Below are positions 17,799-25,902 of a stretch of DNA of 64,000 nt, piece by piece. Within the stretch, counting starts at the first letter, position 1; each line of letters opens with the position of its first letter. Location: positions 186,001 through 250,000 of the forward strand of contig NZ_JAPFPY010000002.1 in assembly GCF_026240945.1 (NCBI RefSeq), written 5' to 3'. The notes beneath the pieces are model-generated. The model ran no database searches, was not told the DNA's origin, and saw only the letters and a program-made list of their open reading frames with translations. The stretch is from Mycolicibacterium sp. J2 (GTDB lineage: Bacteria; Actinomycetota; Actinomycetes; Mycobacteriales; Mycobacteriaceae). The translations under genes were made by a program, and so were the position numbers.

Positions 17799-19013
17799 AT
17801 GGCTGAGGACGCGGTCATCCGGGAACTGGCTGCGGCGGTGGAGCGCAGTCCGGAACTAGCCGAATTGCGGGTGCACCTGGCCACCCTGTTGGTCGAGCGC
17901 GAGCGTTTCGCCGAGGCCTTGGCCCATTGCAGTGCGGTGTTGGCGCAGGACGCGACGCATGCGGCTGCTCTGTCCTTATTGCAGCGGTGCACGGCCGGGC
18001 TGGCGGGCCCGCCCCCCAGTGCAGGCGGTTCCTCGCCGGAGTTCGACTGGGGGGCTGCCGAGGATCAGGTCGCCGATATCGTCAAACCGGCCTTCGTCGA
18101 CGATCCAGCCGCAGTGGTCGACGAGAATGATTTCGACGCCGTGCAGCGGCCCGTGACGCGGCTGACCGATATCGCCGGTATGGCCGATGTGAAGAAGCAA
18201 CTCGAACTCTCGTTGCTGGGACCCATCCGCAATCCGGACCTGATGAAGACGTTCAAGGTGTCGGCCCGCGGTGGGCTTCTGCTCTACGGGCCCCCCGGAT
18301 GCGGCAAAACGTTTGTGGCGAAAGCTGTTTCGGGTGAATTGGGGGCGAACTTCTATCAGGTCGGCATCGCCGACGTGCTCTCTCGCTGGTTGGGCGAGAG
18401 TGAGAACAGCATCCGCGCGATCTTCGACAGTGCCCGCCGCAACGCTCCGTGTGTGCTGTTCTTCGACGAGGTCGACGCGCTGGGGCATCGCCGCTCGGCG
18501 TTGAGCGGCTCGGCGGGGCTGCGCACCGTCGTCAATGCGCTTCTGGAGGAACTCGATTCGGCCACATCGGTCAACGACGGTGTGTACGTGCTCGGAGCGA
18601 CGAATGCGCCGTGGGATGTCGACCCGGCGCTGCGCCGGCCGGGGCGATTCGACCGGATGATCTTCGTCCCGCTGCCCGACGCCGAGGCCAGGGCAGCCAT
18701 CATGAAGCTGCATCTGCAGGACCGACCGGTCGAGGGCATCAATCTGGCCGAGGTGGCCAAGCGCACCGACGGCTTCTCCGGTGCCGACCTGGCGCACATC
18801 TGCGACTCCGCCACTCAACTGGCGATGGCGGATTCCCTGAGTAGCGGGCAGATTCGGCCGGTCCGCATGTCCGATGTCGACACGGCGCTGACGCAGATCA
18901 GGCCGTCGACGGGGCCGTGGTTCGACACGGCGCGCAATGTGGTCGAGTTCAGCAACCGAGACGGAACCTACGACGCATTGGCCAAGTATCTGCGGCGCCA
19001 CAGGGTTCGGTGA
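17799..19013 (+). CDS. CDC48/FtsH-like AAA+ ATPase with N-terminal TPR-like region
   Basis: 404 residues; GAGGGGGGCG precedes the ATG. Residues 1-65 look like a TPR hairpin pair. A single AAA+ domain follows: Walker A GPPGCGKT near residue 167, Walker B CVLFFDEVDALG, sensor 1 ATNAPWD and the arginine-finger stretch RRPGRFDR. It lacks the FtsH protease and membrane helices, so it is likely an unfoldase or remodelling ATPase. It overlaps by one base the TPR membrane protein gene, a probable partner. Confidence 0.88.
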   Translation: MAEDAVIRELAAAVERSPELAELRVHLATLLVERERFAEALAHCSAVLAQDATHAAALSLLQRCTAGLAGPPPSAGGSSPEFDWGAAEDQVADIVKPAFVDDPAAVVDENDFDAVQRPVTRLTDIAGMADVKKQLELSLLGPIRNPDLMKTFKVSARGGLLLYGPPGCGKTFVAKAVSGELGANFYQVGIADVLSRWLGESENSIRAIFDSARRNAPCVLFFDEVDALGHRRSALSGSAGLRTVVNALLEELDSATSVNDGVYVLGATNAPWDVDPALRRPGRFDRMIFVPLPDAEARAAIMKLHLQDRPVEGINLAEVAKRTDGFSGADLAHICDSATQLAMADSLSSGQIRPVRMSDVDTALTQIRPSTGPWFDTARNVVEFSNRDGTYDALAKYLRRHRVR

Positions 19014-20032
19014 TGTCCTTGGCCGCCGATGCCGGTGATGTCGCCGCGGCGTATCTCGATACCGGGAACTACCAGCGTGCGGCCGAGGTGTTGCAATCCG
19101 CACTGGCCGGCGATCCGGGGAATACCGTCCTGCTGGCCCGCTACGCCCAGGCGCGGTTGGGACTCAAGGACTATGCAGGGGCCGCGTCGGCGGCGTACTC
19201 GGCGCTGGGAGTGGCGCCGACGAACGCGTACGCCAAACGGGTCTACGCGCTCGCCCTACACGGCCTCGGCCGCTACCACGAGGCCAGGTGGATGGCATGG
19301 CGGACGGTGACCGAGCACCCTGACGACTATCGGGCGCATTACATCTACGCCCATCTACTGCACCTGGCCGGATTCGATCATGATGCCTTCTTGGTGATCA
19401 ACGAGGCGGTGCGGCTGAACCCCGCCTCCGCGGACGTTCGCGTGCTGCGCGGTGACATCTCCCGGTTGATGTGGAACAGGTCCGCCGCCGAGGCTGACTA
19501 TCACGAAGCGCTGCGGCTGGAACCCGATAACGCCTCGGCCGTGCACAATCTGGCGGTCAGCAGGCTGCGCTGGGGCTCGCTGACGACGGCGGTGCGCGGC
19601 TTCCTGGGAGCGGGCCGGCTCGATCCGGAGCTGGGTCCGTTGGCGCGGAAGAACATCGGTGCGGTGCTGATCAGGGTGCTCAGGCTGGCGACGGCTTCGG
19701 TGGTCTTTCTTGCGGTCGCGCTGATCGCCATGGGCGGCACGCACGACCTGCACCATTCGACGGTGCTGCCAAGGGTATTCGCCGTGGTGCTGAGTGCCGG
19801 TTTGGGTGCGGTCGTCGTCTGGGTGGTGCGCAGTGTGCCGCGCGCGACGTTGCGCGCGGTGCTACGACAACGCTTCCTGTTGGTGATCCGGCTGGTCTTT
19901 CTCTTGGTCGCGATGGCCATCGGGATCGGCACCGCGCTGATCGGTGCGGCGACCTTGGCGGGAGTGCTGGGGCCTGTGCTGTTGCTGGGCGTGATCGGCT
20001 TGACGGTGTTGGGCTGGCTGGTCGGCCAGTAG
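19013..20032 (+). CDS. TPR-repeat membrane protein
   Basis: 339 residues from the ATG at 19013 (a GTG at 19010 is equally placed). About five TPR-type helical hairpins fill residues 8-195 (for example AAYLDTGNYQRAAEVLQSAL and NRSAAEADYHEALRLEPDN). At least four hydrophobic helices fill the last 130 residues. The TPR part should lie in the cytosol. Coupling to the AAA+ gene suggests a membrane-bound adaptor for that ATPase (inference). Confidence 0.8.
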   Translation: MSLAADAGDVAAAYLDTGNYQRAAEVLQSALAGDPGNTVLLARYAQARLGLKDYAGAASAAYSALGVAPTNAYAKRVYALALHGLGRYHEARWMAWRTVTEHPDDYRAHYIYAHLLHLAGFDHDAFLVINEAVRLNPASADVRVLRGDISRLMWNRSAAEADYHEALRLEPDNASAVHNLAVSRLRWGSLTTAVRGFLGAGRLDPELGPLARKNIGAVLIRVLRLATASVVFLAVALIAMGGTHDLHHSTVLPRVFAVVLSAGLGAVVVWVVRSVPRATLRAVLRQRFLLVIRLVFLLVAMAIGIGTALIGAATLAGVLGPVLLLGVIGLTVLGWLVGQ

Positions 20033-20041
20033 GCTGCGTCT

Positions 20042-21883
20042 GTGCGGGCCACGGCGATCCTTGTGACCATTCTGCTGCTGGTCACCGGCTGCGGGCCGGG
20101 CCGCAACGCGACGTCGGCTCCGTTTCCCGCGGCGGCGGGCCGGGGGCCGTGTGCCGTCGACACCGAGCGTGACGTGCCTGCCACCATGCGGGACGGGGTG
20201 GTGTTGCGCGCCGACGTCTACCGACCAAGGAACACCGGTCCGGTCCCGGTGATCCTGATGCGCACCCAGTACGGAAAATCGGGAGCGCAGGTGGAGCCGT
20301 CGCGGTATCAGTCACCGGATTGGTTTGCCTCGCACTGTTATCTGGTGGTGGTTCAGGATGTCCGCGGTCAGGGCAGCTCCGGCGGCACGTTCAGCGAGTT
20401 CACCAATGACATGAACGACGGGTACGACTCGGTGGAGTGGGCCGCCGCCCTGCCCGGTTCCGACGGCAAGGTGGGCATGTACGGCTCGTCCTATGTCGGG
20501 GCCACCCAGTGGCTCGCCGCGGTCACCGCGCCGCCACATTTGGTCACCATCGTCCCGGCCAACACCGGATCGGACTACTACGACGGCTGGACCTACGAGG
20601 GCGGGGAGTTCCGGTTGGCGTTCGTGCAGCCGTGGGCCATCGACTCCATCGCCAGCACCGCCGCCCGCAACCGCAACGATCAAGAAGCGTTGGCGCGTCT
20701 GCAAGCGGCGGCGGCTGATCCGACACGGTGGCTGAATTTCCGTCCCTTCAAGGATCTTCCGCCGATGCAGCCGAACAACCCGGCCGTCGCGCCGTGGTAC
20801 TTCGACTGGATCCGGCACAGCACCCGCGACGACTTCTGGCGCGCCGTCAGCATCCGGGACCGGTACCCGTCCGTGCGGATTCCGGTGCTGCATTTCGAAG
20901 GTTGGTATGACGCGTTCCTGGCCGGTGGAGTGCAGAACTTCGCCGGGATGACGGCCCGCGGCGGCAGTGATGTCGCACGCGCCAACCAGCGTCTGGTGAT
21001 CGGGCCGTGGGATCACGTGGCCTGGGGTCGGCCCGACTCGCGTCCGGCGCCGATGCTGTCCGATATCGGCCCGGTCGGCAACAGTCCGATCAACGACCTG
21101 ATGCTCCAGTGGTACGACCACTTCCTCAAGGGCGTCGACAACGGCATCGGTGGGACACCGCGCGTCGACTATTTCGTGATGGGCGCCAATACATGGCGCC
21201 ACGCCTCGGGTTGGCCACTGCCGCAGACACAATGGGTGAACTGGTACCTGTCGGGCAACGGCGGACTGGCCGAGCGCAAGGGGGCGTTGCAGCCGGTACT
21301 TCCTGCGGCGCAGGGACCCGACACCTACACCTATGACCCGGCCTATCCGGCACCGAGCCTGGGTGGACATTCATGCTGCGGTGCGCTGTCGGGGCCGCAG
21401 GGTCCCTATGACCAGACACCGGTGGAACAGCGCTCGGATGTGTTGGTGTACGACTCGGCGCCGCTGTCCCAGGACACCGAGATCACCGGGCCCGCGACGG
21501 TGACGCTGTGGGCATCCTCGTCGGCGGTGGATACGGATTTCACCGCCAAACTCGTCGTGGTGAAGCCCGACGGGCAGGCGGTGAACCTGAACAACGGGAT
21601 TCTGCGGACCGCGTTCCGGGACTCGCTATCGCAGCCGACGCCGATCGTGCCGGGCCGGCCGTATGAGTATCGCATCGAAATCTGGCCCACCAGTTACGAA
21701 TTCCGGGCGGGGGAGCGGGTGCGGCTGGAGATCTCCAGCAGTGATTACCCGCAGTTCGCGCCGAATCCCAACACCGGGGCGCCGTTCGGCCAGGACACCA
21801 GGACGCTGCCCGCCGTGCAGACCATCCTGCACGATCCCGCTCATCCGTCGTCGATCACGCTGCCGATCATCCCGGCCGGCTGA
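20042..21883 (+). CDS. CocE/NonD-family hydrolase, putative lipoprotein
   Basis: 613 residues from a GTG 9 bp after the TPR gene. The start is a lipoprotein signal with LLLVTGC (cysteine at about residue 17). The catalytic alpha/beta-hydrolase domain shows GMYGSSYVGATQWLAA with the nucleophile Ser, and HFEGWYDAF and GPWDHVAWG with the acid and histidine region. The C-terminal half is the jelly-roll domain of X-prolyl dipeptidyl-peptidase/CocE enzymes (TEITGPATVTLWASSSAVDTD). It hydrolyses an ester or amide at the cell surface; substrate unknown. Confidence 0.9.
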   Translation: MRATAILVTILLLVTGCGPGRNATSAPFPAAAGRGPCAVDTERDVPATMRDGVVLRADVYRPRNTGPVPVILMRTQYGKSGAQVEPSRYQSPDWFASHCYLVVVQDVRGQGSSGGTFSEFTNDMNDGYDSVEWAAALPGSDGKVGMYGSSYVGATQWLAAVTAPPHLVTIVPANTGSDYYDGWTYEGGEFRLAFVQPWAIDSIASTAARNRNDQEALARLQAAAADPTRWLNFRPFKDLPPMQPNNPAVAPWYFDWIRHSTRDDFWRAVSIRDRYPSVRIPVLHFEGWYDAFLAGGVQNFAGMTARGGSDVARANQRLVIGPWDHVAWGRPDSRPAPMLSDIGPVGNSPINDLMLQWYDHFLKGVDNGIGGTPRVDYFVMGANTWRHASGWPLPQTQWVNWYLSGNGGLAERKGALQPVLPAAQGPDTYTYDPAYPAPSLGGHSCCGALSGPQGPYDQTPVEQRSDVLVYDSAPLSQDTEITGPATVTLWASSSAVDTDFTAKLVVVKPDGQAVNLNNGILRTAFRDSLSQPTPIVPGRPYEYRIEIWPTSYEFRAGERVRLEISSSDYPQFAPNPNTGAPFGQDTRTLPAVQTILHDPAHPSSITLPIIPAG

Positions 21884-21953
21884 GCCCCGAACGTGAGGTC
21901 GTGCGCCACTTCTCTGGACATCTTCGTAACCGAGTTCACGTTCGTGGCGGCGG

Positions 21954-22565
21954 TCAGGGCCGGAACCGCTGGACCGCTTCGGCGCCATCGTCATCGCCGG
22001 ATGCTCTGAGCCCGTCGATGACTCCGTCGATGTCGGCGGCGGGGCGGTTTTGGCTGAGCTTGAACTTGGCCTCGATCCGGCTGATGGCGATCTCGATGCC
22101 CACGATGGCGCGCAGTTGGCCTGCGAGGTACTTCTCGGGGGCGTCGTCGACGCTCCACGGCTGGGGTCGGTTGGCTTCGTGCTTGTCTGTGAGCCGGCGC
22201 ACCAGGCTGTCCAGCCATGTGTGGTCGTCGTGCACGGTGACGGTGCCGTACACGTGGGCGGTCAGGTAGTTCCAGGTGGGCACGACACGGCCGTGCTCGG
22301 CTTTCGACGCATACCAGCTGGGGGAGATGTAGGAGTCCGGGCCGCGGACGATCACCAGCGCCTCGCCGAGGACGGGCAGTTGCCACTGCGGGTTGTTGCG
22401 GGCCACGTGGCCCTGCAACGTGCGCTGCTCGGCGTCGTAGACGAACGGCAGCATGGTGGCGACCAGGCCATCCGGTGTGGCGGTGATCAGGTCGGCCGCG
22501 CCGTGGTGGGTGAGCAGGTCATCGACCGAGGCGTCGTCGGCGGCGAAGTGGGCGGGGACGTACAT
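21954..22565 (-). CDS. PaiB-type FMN-binding protein
   Basis: 203 residues. Signature features of the FMN_bind_2/PaiB family: MYVPAHFA at the start, HVARNNPQW, ISPSWYASK and VPTWNYLTAHVYG. The members are split-barrel FMN proteins named from Bacillus PaiB, a regulator of degradative enzymes and sporulation; most have no proven role. It is convergent with the CocE gene and lies downstream of the immunity array on the same strand. Confidence 0.9.
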   Translation of the reverse strand: MYVPAHFAADDASVDDLLTHHGAADLITATPDGLVATMLPFVYDAEQRTLQGHVARNNPQWQLPVLGEALVIVRGPDSYISPSWYASKAEHGRVVPTWNYLTAHVYGTVTVHDDHTWLDSLVRRLTDKHEANRPQPWSVDDAPEKYLAGQLRAIVGIEIAISRIEAKFKLSQNRPAADIDGVIDGLRASGDDDGAEAVQRFRP

Positions 22566-22639
22566 GGGTCAAGGGTCCGGGACGGGTTGGTTGGTGGGCA
22601 AGGGGTTATCGGCGGTGCATGCCCAGACGGTCGGGACTC

Positions 22640-22897
22640 TCACGTGAGGACTGTGACCTCTGATGTGGGGATTTCTGGCAGCGATACATGTGGGTAACCA
22701 CGTCGAATAGTGTCGGCAAGGCCTTTCAAAGCCTCGATATCGTTCGGTTCGATGTTGGTCGAGCCGATGTCGAAGAACCTGCCAACATCGGTCTTGTAGG
22801 CGCCCTCGCTGAAAACCACCTTGAGGATCAGACCTCCTCCCGCGGAGTTGTAGAGCGTAAAGTCCCACGGGTTCATCGCTACTCGTGTCACGTCCAC
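22640..22897 (-). CDS. Hypothetical protein at the end of the immunity array
   Basis: 85 residues from a GTG with AGGAG upstream; the GTG overlaps the stop of the small frame before it (TAGTG). It contains NPWDFTLYNSAGGGLILKVVFSEGAYKTDVGRF, a beta-rich pattern, and no membrane segment. I do not recognise the family. Its position suggests another small immunity-type protein, but it could be unrelated. Confidence 0.5.
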   Translation of the reverse strand: MDVTRVAMNPWDFTLYNSAGGGLILKVVFSEGAYKTDVGRFFDIGSTNIEPNDIEALKGLADTIRRGYPHVSLPEIPTSEVTVLT

Positions 22898-22983
22898 TAC
22901 AGCACTTCTCCTGTCGCAACGTCGATCACCGTGTCATCGATATGGGCAGTGAGCAGCTTCTGCAGAACGGCCGGCTCACACAC
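22897..22983 (-). CDS. Very short frame, possibly a remnant
   Basis: 28 codons from a GTG at 22983 that overlaps the preceding broken gene's TGA, ending in TAG at 22897-22899. It could be the displaced C-terminus of the frameshifted gene or a decayed immunity fragment. The only support is its overlap with both neighbours. Confidence 0.25.
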   Translation of the reverse strand: MCEPAVLQKLLTAHIDDTVIDVATGEVL

Positions 22984-23384
22984 GACGCGTTTCCTCGACG
23001 TGGATATCTTCGAGCGCATCGGGTTCGACCAGCCCTGTCCAGCCCATGTATTGGTCTCCGTCGAAGTCGAGCTCTCTCGCAACGTCAGGAGAGCCGACAA
23101 ACTCCACGAGGATCCGGCCGTCGGGTTAACCGTTTGCGCAACGACACGGTATGTCCGGCAAGCTTGGCCGATGCTACGACGTCGATGATGCCATCGAGTG
23201 CGGATATCGGCAGTTTGACTAACTGACCGAGATCCGCACGGCCGGAATCGATTTTCCCTAGTGCTTCGGGTATCTGAAGTCCCGATGGCGGGAGTACGGC
23301 GATCCAATCGTCGCCACCGAAATGGATCTTGAGGCGACAGCCCCGGTACTCGGCGACCGCGCCGCAGGTTGGCACATCAAGCAT
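22976..23384 (-). pseudogene. Frameshifted immunity-like gene
   Basis: From the ATG at 23384 the frame encodes about 85 plausible residues (MLDVPTCGAVAEYRG, then SLRKRL) and hits TGA at 23085-23087 after an odd RRPDPRG tail. Removing one A near 23130 (TTAACC to TTACC) joins it to a second frame reading RLPDGRILVEFVGSPD and on to EDIHVEETRRV, stop at 22976-22978. The rebuilt protein of about 135 residues resembles the two genes upstream in layout (AEYRG versus ATYRG near the start, and an HVEE/HVAELE stretch near the end). The start overlaps the previous stop (TGATG). A sequencing error is the alternative to true decay. Confidence 0.55.
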
Positions 23385-23803
23385 CAGGAAAGTTCGCGTT
23401 CGTCGACGGTGTGCACACGAATATGCTCCAGTTCGGCAACGTGCACCTCGCCGAGAACCTCGTACTTGTCTGGGCGTTCCATGCCCGGTAGGCCCCCTAG
23501 TGCGTCGAAATCCCTTCCGAGATAAACGACGTTTGCGACGTCGCCGATGATTATCCCTACCTCGAAAGGATGACCGCGCCACTCGCAGGTAGTCTTCACG
23601 GTTCGCATTCGCTGAATCTGGTTGGCCGCTACGATGTTCTCTCCGCGCACCCAGGTCTTCTTGGACCGCTCGAACTCCGGCGGAAGAGGGTCGTCGTCCG
23701 ACAGGAGACGTACGCGATCTTTGAGATCCCTAGCGAAGTACTCGCGCCCACGGTAGGTTGCGTAGGTCCCGGAAGCGGGGATGCCGTAAGCGTCGTTGTT
23801 CAC
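23384..23803 (-). CDS. Immunity-like protein, paralogue A
   Basis: 139 residues from a GTG. It is a clear paralogue of the gene at 23925-24392: both have YATYxGREYFA, an LLSDDDPLPPxF-type loop, CEWRGHPFEVGII and LPGMERPDKYEVLG. It is soluble and beta-rich. Tandem paralogues downstream of a polymorphic toxin are typical immunity genes kept against toxins of relatives; no family name is assigned. A 121-bp spacer separates it from its upstream paralogue. Confidence 0.65.
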   Translation of the reverse strand: MNNDAYGIPASGTYATYRGREYFARDLKDRVRLLSDDDPLPPEFERSKKTWVRGENIVAANQIQRMRTVKTTCEWRGHPFEVGIIIGDVANVVYLGRDFDALGGLPGMERPDKYEVLGEVHVAELEHIRVHTVDERELS

Positions 23804-23924
23804 TGCGAGGCCTTTACGCGATCACGCTGACCGCTGCGGTGGACATTCCCCGTGGACGAAGGGTCCGATATGGCCGCGGTGTGTGAGGGCTGCTTGAGAC
23901 CGATCATGGAGGTGTGCGGCACCG

Positions 23925-24392
23925 TCACTCCTCGTCCCGATATGGCTGCTCAAAGGACATGTGAGCCAAGGGTACGACCGCCACTTCTTCTGTCACGTCT
24001 GTCAACTCCGCTACCGGTACCCGTCCGAGGACTTCATATTTGTCGGGTCGTTCCATCCCGGGAAGGTTGGATACTTCGTCGAATGCCTTCCCCAGATAGA
24101 AGACGTCGGCAAGAGCGTTGCTGATGATTCCGACCTTGAAGTGGTGACCTCGCCACATGCATGTTGTCTCCACGCTGATGAGTTCGTCGATATCGGTGAT
24201 AGACACGAGCTTCTCGCTCTTCACCCAGTCGTAGGCGGACGTGTTGAACCCGGTGGGCGGCGGATCATCGTTGCTAAAGAGCCACACTCGATGAGTACTT
24301 CGGAGGGCAAAATACTCTCGTCCCATGTACGTCGCGTAGTCACCGCTACCGCGGATACCGCACTCTGCGCCACCCCTCGACACATCCGTCAT
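23925..24392 (-). CDS. Immunity-like protein, paralogue B
   Basis: 155 residues from the ATG at 24392. It shares YATYMGREYFA, SNDDPPPTGF, TTCMWRGHHFKVGIIS and LPGMERPDKYEVLG with the next gene and extends about 20 residues further (SFEQPYRDEE). No signal peptide or membrane helix, as expected for a cytosolic neutralising protein. Function is inferred from locus context only. Confidence 0.65.
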   Translation of the reverse strand: MTDVSRGGAECGIRGSGDYATYMGREYFALRSTHRVWLFSNDDPPPTGFNTSAYDWVKSEKLVSITDIDELISVETTCMWRGHHFKVGIISNALADVFYLGKAFDEVSNLPGMERPDKYEVLGRVPVAELTDVTEEVAVVPLAHMSFEQPYRDEE

Positions 24393-24452
24393 TTCGAGCT
24401 GGCCTCTCCGACGCGTGCGCGGAATTTCGTTGCCCGACCACCGAAGAGACGG

Positions 24453-24668
24453 CTACGCGAGCTTCGACAAGAGCTGATGGCATGCGTCTGACTCATCGTG
24501 GAACCTCACCAGGCTATTTTTGTTCCCACGTTCGTACCAGAATACTTCCCAGTTGCCATCGGAAGCCTGCTCGATGCACCATGCGTAGTCCGCTCGGCCC
24601 CCGAGAGCCACGATCTCGTTTGGTACCCTCATCGCCGACAATGTCGTCGCCAGTTCGACCAGATTCAC
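24453..24668 (-). CDS. Small immunity-like protein
   Basis: 71 residues from a GTG at 24668. The core reads EIVALGGRADYAWCIEQ, NWEVFWYERGNKNSLVRF and ESDACHQLLSKL, a compact alpha/beta pattern of a kind I associate with small proteins accompanying secreted toxins. It lies 58 bp after the gene at 24727 on the same strand. Family name not assigned. Confidence 0.55.
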   Translation of the reverse strand: MNLVELATTLSAMRVPNEIVALGGRADYAWCIEQASDGNWEVFWYERGNKNSLVRFHDESDACHQLLSKLA

Positions 24669-24726
24669 TGCGGAGCTCCATCGGCTGTCGGTGGTGAGCC
24701 ATGGCCGGGAGTTGCCTCGGCCTCAT

Positions 24727-25140
24727 TCATCCGTACATCTTCAAGATGCCTGTTCGTGCGGCATCGAAGTGGTTCTCGATGCGTGACTTGACCCAATGCA
24801 ACGGGTCCTCAAAGCTCTCGTACTCGGCCTTCGCGGTTCTAGCCAGTTCGCTGAGCGGCAGATCCGGCAACTCCACGAATCGCGTAAAGTACTGCCATTT
24901 CTTGCTTTTGCTTCGCAGACCAAATTCGTTCGGCGCATCCAACGTGCCGATCATGCAGTTCGTCTCGCCTTCACGAGAGGATCGGTAGATCTGGATCTTG
25001 CAGTCCTTGCCGACGTAATACACCACACTGAGATGTCGGCCTCCGTCGTCGATGGCGTCGTCGATCGCGTCGAGCGAAAAGCCCATGGCGCTCAACGTAG
25101 GGCCAAGTAGCTCTTGGACTTCGGCTGGGAAATCAGACAT
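24727..25140 (-). CDS. Immunity-like protein paired with the orphan toxin tail
   Basis: 137 residues. The ATG at 25138-25140 lies upstream of the toxin frame's TGA (25133-25135), an 8-bp overlap that couples their translation as in toxin-immunity pairs. The sequence mixes strands and helices (HLSVVYYVGKDCKIQIYRS; LSELARTAKAEYESF) with no membrane segment. It is most simply the cognate immunity protein of the toxin domain ending at 25133. One 60-base line within this gene (24721-24780) has 30 G+C, far below the chromosome around it. Confidence 0.65.
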   Translation of the reverse strand: MSDFPAEVQELLGPTLSAMGFSLDAIDDAIDDGGRHLSVVYYVGKDCKIQIYRSSREGETNCMIGTLDAPNEFGLRSKSKKWQYFTRFVELPDLPLSELARTAKAEYESFEDPLHWVKSRIENHFDAARTGILKMYG

Positions 25141-25902
25141 TGTTGTCGCCTTTCATGCGTATCCACGAGTCTCCGACTCGCTCGTAGCCATACTCCGCAG
25201 CGTGAGTACTGAGAAACTCGACCTCCATTGCGGAGAAGGATCCTGGCCGTTCAAAGGCCATGTGCTCCAAGGATGAGTACAAGTCGCGGTCCAAAACGTA
25301 CTCAATGCGGGCTACGCCGTTCTCCATTTGAGTTCGAAGAAACTGCTCGTTGACTTGCCAACCAAGAGTTTTCGCGTCGCGCTCGCTCAGTCCATGCACG
25401 ACCGCCTCCCAGGCTTCGTCGCCGGTATCAAAGTAATATCCGCCACCGTTGAGCCTTGCTTCGCCGATGTACCCGCCGTCCTGGCCGTCCCACTTTCCCA
25501 GTACGACTCGATCTGCCCCCTCTATGCGGTGGGTGGACCAGTCTGAAACTTGACGAGCTATGTCCGTTGTCGGGTGGCCGTTCATGAATGCTTCGTTCAA
25601 CAGGTGCGCAGTCTCGGTGGCTTGCGGAAGACTGTGACCAAGCTCTGGTGGGTGCTCGCCGTTGATTGTGTGAGCACTCGAATTGTCGAGAGCATCATCG
25701 GGCCAATGTCTTTCCGGCGCTGCGTGTTCCCGGCCATCGTGGCCAACCTGGTCAGCGTGTGAGTACTCGCTAGCCGATGATTGCGCCTGTTCGACGTGAC
25801 TCACCTGATTAGCTTGAGGGTCAGGCGATTTGGATGCATTGAGGTAATCGCGCGGGATTTCATCCGACAGTCCGGCGGTGGGCCGGTCGGCTGCGTCGCC
25901 CC
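25133..25902 (-). other. Orphan toxin module in the same frame as the main toxin
   Basis: After the second immunity gene the toxin frame again encodes protein-like sequence: a polar, His/Asp/Ser-rich linker (DEIPRDYLNASKSPDP, DNSSAHTINGEHPPELGHS) and then about 160 residues with GKWDGQDGGYIGEARLNGG, YYFDTGDEAWEAVV, NGVARIEYVLD and EYGYERVGDSWIRM. It lacks its own N-terminal secretion domain and is followed by an overlapping immunity-like gene. This is the layout of a displaced toxin cassette that can be swapped onto the main gene by recombination. Toxin activity not identified. Confidence 0.55.

Noticed and set aside
22897..23307. Single 136-codon frame on the minus strand
   Set aside because: Its first 100 codons translate into Arg/Ser/Thr-rich sequence out of frame with the immunity-like gene; only the last 28 codons have any support.
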